Assembly: GCF_001083785.1 (NCBI RefSeq)
Contig: NZ_LAVL01000008.1
Span: 1 to 64,000, forward strand
DNA length: 64,000 nucleotides
Source: Nonomuraea sp. SBT364
Lineage (GTDB): Bacteria > Actinomycetota > Actinomycetes > Streptosporangiales > Streptosporangiaceae
Direction of reading: 5' to 3'
In this document: positions 57,635 to 64,000 of the stretch, in pieces
Layout of the letters: the number at the start of each line of letters is the position of its first letter
Position numbering within the stretch: position 1 is the first letter of the stretch
Translations under genes and position numbers: made by a program
The notes under the pieces: generated by a model
What the model was told of the DNA's origin: nothing
Seen by the model: only the letters and a program-made list of their open reading frames with translations
The model's database searches: none

Positions 57635-58209
57635 GGCGCGTCCTGATGGCCCTGGCGGCGGCCCTGGCCGTGCTGACCGTCGCGGTACCGGCCGCCGCCG
57701 CCCCGCTCCCCGGCGAGATCGTGCACACCGAGACCGTCTCCATGAGCGACGGGGCACCGATCACCGTAGGGTTCACGGAGTGGCCGGTCCGCGCTCTGCA
57801 GTCCCTCGACTTCACCTTCGAGCCGGCGGGCGGCATCGACGGGCGCACCGGCCTGGTCACGACCGTGTCGCCCAGCGGCGACCGCAAGGGGCTGAAGGGC
57901 ATCGTCCTGCAGCGCCGTGGCGATGCCATCGTGTTGCCGAGGCATCCCCGCGCGAAGCAGGTCTGGGGCCTGGACGTCGTCTCACTGCCGGAGGAGGGCA
58001 CATGGCGGTTCGAGTTCGCCGTGGAGAGAGCGGGCGTGACCTCGACGGGCGTCCTTCCGGTCCAGGCGATCGTCCAGCCGGGGCCGCCGCTCGGGGTGAG
58101 CTGGACGATCGCGCTGCTGCCGTGGGCACCGGTGGCGGTGCTGGTGGCGGGCGGCTGGGTGCGCACGAGGACGATCCGGCGCGGCGCGAGACCAAGCTGG
58201 AGTGGCTGA
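57631..58209 (+). CDS. Exported beta-domain protein with C-terminal membrane anchor
   Basis: Encodes 192 aa from ATG 57631 overlapping the previous TGA. A signal peptide (about 1-24), a beta-rich domain (about 30-145) and one membrane helix (about 152-172) with a short basic tail are visible. The N-terminal half (GEIVHTETVSMSDGAPITVGFTEWPVRALQ) is not a family I can name. It ends just where the sensor kinase begins and could be its extracytoplasmic sensor partner. Confidence 0.75.
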   Translation: MRRVLMALAAALAVLTVAVPAAAAPLPGEIVHTETVSMSDGAPITVGFTEWPVRALQSLDFTFEPAGGIDGRTGLVTTVSPSGDRKGLKGIVLQRRGDAIVLPRHPRAKQVWGLDVVSLPEEGTWRFEFAVERAGVTSTGVLPVQAIVQPGPPLGVSWTIALLPWAPVAVLVAGGWVRTRTIRRGARPSWSG

Positions 58210-59300
58210 GCGACGGCCTGCCCGCCCTGCTGCCGCCGCTGGCCGCCTGGCTGCTCGTGCCCGGTGCCGAGCCGCATGCGCAACTGGCGCTGGCCGGCGC
58301 GCAGTCGGCGGCGCTGATGTGGTCGCGCCGCTTCCCGCTCTCCGCGCTCGGGGTGAGCGTCGCCCTGGAGCTGACGCTGATCCTGGTCAAGATGCCCGTC
58401 CTGGTGGCGCCCCTGGTCGCCGCGTCCCGTCTCGGGGCGTGGGGCCGGGGCGGCCACCGGGTGCTCGGCATCGCGGCGGTGCTGGCGCTGCTGGGCATCG
58501 GGCTGCCGGTCACGCTGGTGTCACTCGGTGACCCACTGCGGGTGGTGGCCGTGTACGTGGTCGCGGCGGTGCTCGTCGTCGGGTTCTGGGTCATGGGACG
58601 GATGGACGGGCGCCGCCGTGACCGCATCCTCGAACTCCAGGCCCGCTCGCGGCGGCTGGAGGCCGAACGTGAGCTGGCCGGGCGACGCGCGGCGGAGCGC
58701 GAGCGCACCCTGCTGGCCAGGGAACTGCACGACATCCTCAACCACTCGGTCACCACCATGGTGGTCGACGCGGAGGCCGGCGCCGACACCCGTGACGACA
58801 TGGAGGAGACGCTGCGGCGGGTCGCCCGCACCGGCCGGGAGTCCCTGGCCGAGCTGCGGCGGCTGCTCGGCGTGCTCAGGCAGGCGCCGCCCGGCCACGA
58901 TCCGCTCGCCCCTCCTCCGCGGCTCGAACAGCTCGACGCCCTGGTGGCGGCCATCCCGCCGGGCGGGCCCCGGGCGACGCTGGCCCGCTCGGGCGACGTA
59001 CGCCAGGTCGACACCAGCATCGAGCTGGCCGCCTACCGCGTCGTCCAGGAGGCGCTGACCAATGTCACCAAGCACGCCGGGCCCGTGGACGTACGGGTGT
59101 CGCTCGACTACACCGCCACCCGCCTGAGGGTCACGGTCGCCAACGCCGTCCCCGCCGAGGCCCCCGCGGGCGGGCCGAGCGGGGTGGGGCTGATCGGCAT
59201 GCGCGAACGCGTCGGGCTCCTCGGCGGCACCGTCGAGGTGAGCGCGGGGCGCGAGACGTTCGAGGTGTGCGCGACGCTGCCGCTGCGGGAGGTGTCGTGA
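58206..59300 (+). CDS. Sensor histidine kinase, NarL/DesK type (start uncertain)
   Basis: About 364 aa. Five or so membrane segments are followed by the phosphoacceptor box LARELHDILNHSV (H175 if counted from 58206) and the ATPase AAYRVVQEALTNVTKHA and GVGLIGMRERV. No ATG, GTG or TTG fits near the expected start. The only position giving the usual 4-nt coupling is a CTG at 58206 overlapping the previous TGA, with GGAG at 58199-58202. GTG 58122 or GTG 58257 are alternatives. Third such kinase in the window. Confidence 0.85.
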   Translation: MSDGLPALLPPLAAWLLVPGAEPHAQLALAGAQSAALMWSRRFPLSALGVSVALELTLILVKMPVLVAPLVAASRLGAWGRGGHRVLGIAAVLALLGIGLPVTLVSLGDPLRVVAVYVVAAVLVVGFWVMGRMDGRRRDRILELQARSRRLEAERELAGRRAAERERTLLARELHDILNHSVTTMVVDAEAGADTRDDMEETLRRVARTGRESLAELRRLLGVLRQAPPGHDPLAPPPRLEQLDALVAAIPPGGPRATLARSGDVRQVDTSIELAAYRVVQEALTNVTKHAGPVDVRVSLDYTATRLRVTVANAVPAEAPAGGPSGVGLIGMRERVGLLGGTVEVSAGRETFEVCATLPLREVS

Positions 59301-59956
59301 CCGCCATCCGCGTCCTGGTCTGCGACGACGAACAGCTGCTTCGCGAGGCGCTGGTCCGCCTGGTCGGGGCGGCGGACGACCTGACGGTGGTGGCCGGCGT
59401 GGGTGACGGCGCCGCCGCCCTGGCCGCCGTCGCGGAGCACCGGCCGGACGTGGTGCTGATGGACATCCGGCTGCCCGGCATGGACGGCATCGAAGCCACC
59501 CGCCGCATCGCCGGCGGGCACAGCCGGGTGCTCATCCTCACGACGTACGACCTGGACAGCTACGTCTACGCCGGGTTGCAGGCCGGAGCCAGCGGCTTCC
59601 TGCTCAAGGACGCGCCGGGCGAGCGCATCCGCGACGGCATCAGGATCGTCGCCGCCGGCCAGTCGGTGCTGGCGCCTGAGGCGACGACCCGGATGATCGA
59701 GGCGTTGCAGCCCGCGCTGCCCACCGACGCCGACAGAGCCCTGCTGGCGGCGGCCGACCGGCTCACCGATCGCGAACGGCAGGTGTGCGAGCTGATCGCC
59801 GAGGGGTTGTCCAACGACGAGATCGCCCGCCGGCTCGTCATCAGCCGCTACACCGTGAAGGTGCACGTGTCGAGCATCCTGACCAAGCTGGGCCTGCCGG
59901 ACCGGGTGCACGTGCTGCTGTCGTGGACCCGGCTGCGCGGCCTGCGCCTGCCGTAG
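59297..59956 (+). CDS. Response regulator, NarL/FixJ type
   Basis: Encodes 219 aa from GTG 59297, overlapping the kinase TGA. The receiver has DDE at 10-12, D56 in VVLMDIRLP and LLKDAPG. The LuxR helix-turn-helix is LTDRERQVCELIAEGLSNDEIARRLVISRYTVKVHVSSIL near 155-200. It ends the six-gene operon. It probably controls that operon in response to the exported or metal-binding components. Confidence 0.93.
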   Translation: MTAIRVLVCDDEQLLREALVRLVGAADDLTVVAGVGDGAAALAAVAEHRPDVVLMDIRLPGMDGIEATRRIAGGHSRVLILTTYDLDSYVYAGLQAGASGFLLKDAPGERIRDGIRIVAAGQSVLAPEATTRMIEALQPALPTDADRALLAAADRLTDRERQVCELIAEGLSNDEIARRLVISRYTVKVHVSSILTKLGLPDRVHVLLSWTRLRGLRLP

Positions 59957-60261
59957 GCGGCCGGCCCGTCCGGGCCCCCGGAGGCCGCCGGTCGTCGCGA
60001 TCCTCGTGCCGCCCCGGGTTCGGCGGCAGCGGCCACCGCGATCCGCAGGAAGCGGCTCTGCGCCCAGAACCAGCCGGGCCGGTGCACGGCACGCAGCCTC
60101 GCGCGGAACCCGAAACGGCTGCGCGCCAGGAGTTCCACCTGTTCACCGTCCGGCGATACCCAGCTGCCCGGTGGCGGCGACGCGATTGCCCAGCGTGATT
60201 GGCGTCCAAGGTAGACGCGCCCGTAGCCGCCGTTCGGGTCGTGCGGTGAATCATCTGGGCC
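59957..60261 (-). other. Possible 5'-truncated gene remnant
   Basis: The 330-nt gap between the response regulator and the sulfotransferase has an open minus frame without a good start (stop at 60262-60264, open to 59848). It reads protein-like: PNGGYGRVYLGRQSRWAIAS, WVSPDGEQVELLARSRFGF, then HRPGWFWAQSRFLRIAVAA. The aromatic-rich composition differs from a random GC-rich frame. I do not recognise the family; it may be a decayed gene end. Low confidence. Confidence 0.3.
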
Positions 60262-60286
60262 TCACGGGATCGGATCCGCTGCAAGG

Positions 60287-61213
60287 ATGACGGCCGTGCG
60301 CCGGTACGAGACGAGTATGTACGACAGCACCCGCTGGGGCGGCTTCGAGCTCCGCCCCGGCGACATCATCATCAGCACCCCGCCCAAGTGCGGGACGACG
60401 TGGACGCAGATGATCTGCGCCCTGCTCGTACTGCAGGAACCGGAGCTCCCGCTCCCGTTGGACGTGCTCTCGCCGTGGATCGACATGGTGACTCGCGCCC
60501 GCACAGACGTGTTCGCGGACCTGGAAGCCCAGACGCACCGCCGGTTCATCAAGACCCACACGCCGCTCGACGGGATACCCAACGATCCGACAGTCACGTA
60601 CATCTGCGTCGGGCGGGACCCGCGCGACGTGGGGCTGTCGATCGACCGCCATATCGACAACACCGACATCGGCGCGTTCCTCAACCAACGCGAACGGGCG
60701 GCCGCGATCGACGGCATCGAGCTCGGACCATTGCGGCCACTGCGGCCGCGCCCCGACGGCGAGCGGGACCGCTTCTGGCAGTGGGTCGACGACGAGACGC
60801 CATCGACGCAGGTCGGGTCGTCGCTGCGGCGCACTGTAGAGCACCTGCAGACGTTCCGGGACGCCGCCGACGATCTCGACATCGTGTACTTGCACTACGA
60901 CGACCTGAAGGCCGACCTGGAGGAGCGGATGCGGCAGCTGGCCGCGCGCCTCGGCATCGACGTCGACGAGCACCGATGGCCCCGCCTGGTCCAGGCGGCG
61001 ACGTTCGAGTCGATGCGCAGCAGGGCCGACACGACCGTCCCCGCCGGCGGTCCGGAGCACTGGATCGATCCCGCCGCGTTCTTCAGCCGCGGCACGAGCG
61101 GCCAGTGGCGCGACCTCCTCGACGACGCCGACCTCGCCCGGTATGCCGCGCGCGTGCGGGCGCTCGCGTCCGACGATCTCGTCGAGTGGCTGCATCGCGA
61201 GCCGATCGACTGA
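60287..61213 (+). CDS. Sulfotransferase (cytosolic/Sulfotransfer_1 type)
   Basis: Encodes 308 aa. The PAPS loop is STPPKCGTTWTQM (near residue 28-40), and the 3'-phosphate site is VGRDPRDVGLSIDRH near 105. The later DLDIVYLHYDDLKADLEERM and the C-terminal HWIDPAAFFSRGTSGQWRD with RG are the usual substrate and PAPS-binding end. It transfers sulfate to a small hydroxylated acceptor, unknown here. It is unlike the sulfotransferase at 7259 and has no adjacent PAPS-synthesis genes. Confidence 0.92.
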   Translation: MTAVRRYETSMYDSTRWGGFELRPGDIIISTPPKCGTTWTQMICALLVLQEPELPLPLDVLSPWIDMVTRARTDVFADLEAQTHRRFIKTHTPLDGIPNDPTVTYICVGRDPRDVGLSIDRHIDNTDIGAFLNQRERAAAIDGIELGPLRPLRPRPDGERDRFWQWVDDETPSTQVGSSLRRTVEHLQTFRDAADDLDIVYLHYDDLKADLEERMRQLAARLGIDVDEHRWPRLVQAATFESMRSRADTTVPAGGPEHWIDPAAFFSRGTSGQWRDLLDDADLARYAARVRALASDDLVEWLHREPID

Positions 61214-61395
61214 GATCCCCGTCCGGCGGCGACCGCCACGAGAACCGCCACCGACAGCGCGGCTCCCAGGTACGCGGCCCCGCGTAACGCGGATCCCTCC
61301 ACCACGATCGTTCCGCTCATCCTGGCATCGTCACATGCCGGCTCCTGAGCATTCAGGGAGATGCCCGCCTCGGCCGATCACGATCGACTGTAGTC

Positions 61396-62388
61396 ATGAC
61401 AGGCAGAATCGTGATGGCGGCGATGCTGGTGGTCGCCGCGTTCGTCGTCGCGCCCCAGGCAGCGGCGGCGCGATCGGCATGCACCTGGCGGATGCAGGCG
61501 CTCCAGGCCCCCACCGGCGCGACGCAGCACCAGGTCGCCGCCACCGATCACAACGGCGGATACTCCGGCAGCGCCTACTTCCCCGACACCGGCTGGCGGA
61601 TCATCTACTGGAAGGACGGCCGGGTCATCGACTACGGATCGTCCGGCCACGGCACCGACCGGGTCGTGGACCAGAACAGCAGCGGGACCATCGCCGGAAC
61701 GTCCGTGACGGGCCTCTGGGGAGCGTCCGCGATCTCCTTCCGCATCCGCGACGGCCGGCGGGAGAGACTGACCCCGCTGCCCGGCGCGGAGCTGAACAGC
61801 AGGGCCATCGGGATCACCGAGAGCGGCGACGTCTACGGCTCCGCCGTGGTCTGGGAGGGCACGACCAGCGTCGGCGTGGTGGTGCGCTGGCCGTACGACC
61901 GGCCCGGCGTCGTCGAGCGGGTGCCGGGCCTGCCCGAGGGCATGAAGGTGATCGACGTGGACCACGACGGCACCTTGCTGGTGGGGACCGAAGCCACCTA
62001 TCCGTGGCCGCACCTGTGGCGCGACGGCCGGCTCACCCGCCTGCCGGAGGCGCCTGACATGCAGTTCGGGTACGCCCGGGCCATCGCCGACGGCCTGGTG
62101 GCCGGATCGATCCGGCTGGGCTCCGACCCGAACCGGCCGGCGTACTGGGACCGGAACGGACAGCCGCACGTGCTGTCGCAGAGCTCGCAGGCCGATCACA
62201 TCAACAGGAACGGGCTCGTCGTCAGCTCCCTGACGTCCACGCCGTACCGGGTCTGGCGGTTCGGAACGCTGGTGGGCGAGCTCACCGGTGCCGCCTCCGT
62301 CACGACGATCGGAGACGACGACACCATCGGCGGTACGACGCGCGGCCAGAACAGTTTGCCGGCCGCGGCCGTCTGGCGCTGCACCTGA
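61396..62388 (+). CDS. Secreted HAF-repeat-like protein
   Basis: Encodes 330 aa. A signal peptide of about 26 residues (MAAMLVVAAFVVAPQAAAA) precedes repeated beta units with W and G-D-V patterns (AYFPDTGWRIIYWKDGRV, SGTIAGTSVTG, SGDVYGSAVVWEG, DGTLLVGTEATYPWPHLW), as in extracellular HAF/beta-propeller-like proteins. Cysteines near both ends (ACTW, WRCT) may close the propeller. Ligand unknown. It is monocistronic. Confidence 0.75.
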   Translation: MTGRIVMAAMLVVAAFVVAPQAAAARSACTWRMQALQAPTGATQHQVAATDHNGGYSGSAYFPDTGWRIIYWKDGRVIDYGSSGHGTDRVVDQNSSGTIAGTSVTGLWGASAISFRIRDGRRERLTPLPGAELNSRAIGITESGDVYGSAVVWEGTTSVGVVVRWPYDRPGVVERVPGLPEGMKVIDVDHDGTLLVGTEATYPWPHLWRDGRLTRLPEAPDMQFGYARAIADGLVAGSIRLGSDPNRPAYWDRNGQPHVLSQSSQADHINRNGLVVSSLTSTPYRVWRFGTLVGELTGAASVTTIGDDDTIGGTTRGQNSLPAAAVWRCT

Positions 62389-62424
62389 GTTCTCCGTCCT
62401 CCTCGATCTCGCACGTGTGGCGGA

Positions 62425-63132
62425 TCACGAAAGGTCGGCCGGACCCGGCTGAACACCTGCCGAGGCCGAGGCGTCGAGGCCGGCCATGATGTCCGGAACC
62501 TCGGTTCGCGAAGTGTAGTCAGGGTGGACGTCGATCCATCGAAGGACGTGAGCGCCGTCGACGATGGCGACCGTGGGCATCGGCACCGTCACCGTGCCAT
62601 CGGCATTGGCGGCGGCCACGTCGATGCCCAGCCCGGCCAGTGATGCCAGGGCGTCCGGCGTCGGCCGCGTAAGGATGCCGAGACAGGCGGCCAACCGGTT
62701 TCCCACGTCGGAAAGGACCGGAAACGTCAGCTCGTTCTTCTGCCGCATGGCCAGCGAACCCCGGGAGGTCTGGGGGCTGATGCCCAGTAGTTCCACGCCC
62801 CGGCCGGCCAGTTGCGGCAGCAGCCGCTCCTGGTACGTCCGCAGCGCCAGGTTGCAGTACGGTCCCCACACGCCCCGGTAGAACACCAGCACGGTCGTCC
62901 GGCTGCCCGTGATCGCATACAGCGACGTCGCCTGGCCGCCGACCTCGACGAGGGGCAGGTCGGGCACGACGAATCCCGGCCTGGCGAGCCCGGCGGGAAT
63001 CCCCTCGGCTCGCAGGGCGGCCTGTTCGGCGGTGAACGGGCTGAGCGCGCCGGCGGGTGCCTGGCTCGTCATGGTCGCCGTCAGTTCTCGCGCCTGCTCG
63101 GCTATCGACGTGTCATGTGTGTGGATGGTCAT
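62425..63132 (-). CDS. Peroxiredoxin-like (AhpC/TSA) protein lacking the peroxidatic Cys
   Basis: Encodes 235 aa; ATG 63132 follows GAGGG. The thioredoxin fold is clear (TTVLVFYRGVWGPYC, GVELLGISPQTSRGS, FPVLSDVGNRLAACLGI). The active-site W-C-P-x-C of such proteins reads W89-G90-P91-Y92-C93 here, so the first, peroxidatic Cys is Gly. Peroxidase activity is therefore doubtful. A helical N-terminal extension of about 50 residues is usual in this subgroup. It may be a decoy, a redox sensor using C93, or a decaying gene. Confidence 0.85.
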   Translation of the reverse strand: MTIHTHDTSIAEQARELTATMTSQAPAGALSPFTAEQAALRAEGIPAGLARPGFVVPDLPLVEVGGQATSLYAITGSRTTVLVFYRGVWGPYCNLALRTYQERLLPQLAGRGVELLGISPQTSRGSLAMRQKNELTFPVLSDVGNRLAACLGILTRPTPDALASLAGLGIDVAAANADGTVTVPMPTVAIVDGAHVLRWIDVHPDYTSRTEVPDIMAGLDASASAGVQPGPADLS

Positions 63133-63290
63133 AGGAGCCCTCATGAACGAGTGAGTCCCGCGTGGCCGGCGGGACACGCGGTTGTACGGGTGGACGGCGT
63201 ACATGGCGTACATGGCGTAGGAACTGGGGCGGGCGGGCATCCCGGCCGGCCGGCGAAGACACCCGCCCGGCGGCTTTCAGGTAGGTGGCG

Positions 63291-64000
63291 TCAGGCGAGA
63301 CCCAGCCGGGGGCGCACCCACTCGGCCAGTTTCCTGATCGCCTCGTCGGCGGCCGGGGCGCGACCGGCGCCCATGTGCCAGGTGTGCTGCTGCCCTTCGA
63401 AGATCTCCACCTCGACTTCCACGCCCGCCTTCTCGGCGAGCGCGGCGAGCCTGTAGCTGTCGTCGAGGATCATCTCGGTGCTGCTGGCCTGGATGTACAG
63501 CGGGGGCAGGCCGGCCAGGTCGGCGTAGAGAGCGTTGATGGCCGGGTCCTTGGGGTCGCCGTGCTCGCCCAGCAGAATCTGCACCAGGAATGCCAGGTTC
63601 ATCGGGGTCTCGCCGCCGAACAGGACGTCCGTCATCCGGTTGGCCGTGCGGGTCTCGCCGCCGTTCTCGAGGTCGAACCAGGGTGACAGCGGCATGACGG
63701 CCGCCGCGACCGGCATGCCGCTGTCGCGGGCGTGCAGCATGGTCTGCACGCTGAGCATGCCGCCTGCCGAGTCGCCGGTGACGGCGACGTGCTCGGCCTT
63801 GACACCCTGATCGAGCAGCCAACTGTAGGCCGCGCCGGCGTCGTCGATCTGGGCGGGGTGCTGGTGCTCGGGCGTCAGGCGGTAGTCGACGATGAGGGCT
63901 CTGGCCCCGACGGCCTTGGCGAGATGCGCGAACATCTTGCGATGGGTGTACATCGAACCGCCGATGAACCCACCTCCGTGCAGGCACAGAAGCACCCGAT
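63291..64000 (-). CDS. HSL/acetyl esterase family alpha/beta-hydrolase (5' part cut by window edge)
   Basis: At least 236 codons run in from the right edge. The HSL oxyanion motif LHGGGFIGGS, nucleophile elbow GDSAGG, the Asp region (SSTEMILDDSYR) and the His in QQHTWHMG complete the triad. It hydrolyses short-chain esters of unknown compounds. The true start lies beyond 64000. Confidence 0.9.
   Translation of the reverse strand, partial: RVLLCLHGGGFIGGSMYTHRKMFAHLAKAVGARALIVDYRLTPEHQHPAQIDDAGAAYSWLLDQGVKAEHVAVTGDSAGGMLSVQTMLHARDSGMPVAAAVMPLSPWFDLENGGETRTANRMTDVLFGGETPMNLAFLVQILLGEHGDPKDPAINALYADLAGLPPLYIQASSTEMILDDSYRLAALAEKAGVEVEVEIFEGQQHTWHMGAGRAPAADEAIRKLAEWVRPRLGLA

Noticed and set aside
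60895-61320. Minus-strand 141-codon frame starting MSGTIVVEGSALRGAAYLG
   Set aside because: It has one hydrophobic stretch at the start but then runs antisense into the sulfotransferase gene with shadow-like composition; no ribosome site was convincing.
63181-63240. Upstream extension of the peroxiredoxin (repeated YAMYAMYAV)
   Set aside because: The repeat arises from tandem TACATGGCG units in the 5' region. The start at 63132 has a ribosome site and matches family length; the extension does not look like protein.

Overview
The window is very GC-rich DNA with dense, short-spaced genes, many GTG starts and 4-bp ATGA/GTGA stop-start overlaps. Gene content (AfsR/SARP-type regulator, NarL/DesK-type two-component pairs, GH11 xylanase with a cellulose-binding module, sigma factor fused to a zinc-finger anti-sigma domain, actinobacterial [3Fe-4S] ferredoxin) points to a filamentous actinomycete. 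The Streptosporangiales (Nonomuraea-like) are my best guess, as inference. The region looks like an accessory chromosomal arm: no rRNA, tRNA, phage, transposase or CRISPR array was recognised, and several genes are decayed.

Layout. 1-9.8 kb: a sigma/anti-sigma fusion (cut by the window edge) behind a secreted metalloprotease; a CGNR regulator divergent from a VOC / PNPOx-like / ferredoxin / NTF2 operon with repeated TTCTAACG sites; a YbaB-like plus two WXG100-like trio; a sulfotransferase; and a secreted GH11-CBM2 xylanase whose promoter carries three CGAAA-type boxes. 9.8-21 kb: a large SARP-NB-ARC-TPR regulator divergent from a flavoprotein/MFS pair, a secreted TAP-type peptidase, a PNPOx protein, two decayed genes flanking a membrane Rieske protein, and a Tat-exported glycosidase. 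21-30 kb: a one-protein C-A-T-TE-MFS peptide synthetase/exporter, then a sugar-type (Ugp-like) ABC importer. 29.8-33 kb: a compact TspO / SpoIIE-phosphatase / B12-photoreceptor-like operon. 33-50 kb: a LysR pseudogene, YihY, Nudix, two FAD monooxygenase-TetR modules, two sensor-kinase/regulator pairs, hydrolase-MarR, and LLM oxidoreductase/flavin reductase divergent from a TetR gene across a 22-bp perfect inverted repeat. 50-64 kb: a paired-SMR / deaminase / DsbA-like operon under a divergent MarR, a chimeric gene remnant, an AlkD-like protein, a six-gene membrane/copper-like operon ending in a third two-component pair, a second sulfotransferase, a HAF-like secreted protein, a peroxiredoxin lacking its peroxidatic Cys, and a truncated HSL-family hydrolase.

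How it works together. Most of the window consists of small self-regulated modules: a local repressor (TetR, MarR, CGNR, SARP) next to or divergent from oxidoreductases, exporters or hydrolases, often with a visible palindrome in between. The most interesting candidates for undescribed biology are (i) the TspO-phosphatase-B12 operon, which pairs two tetrapyrrole-binding proteins with a PPM phosphatase and carries the exact Wx9EH light-sensing motif; (ii) the self-contained NRPS with an Asp-like specificity code, a Cys-nucleophile thioesterase and its own fused exporter; and (iii) the YbaB/WXG100 trio without a recognisable toxin or secretion ATPase.
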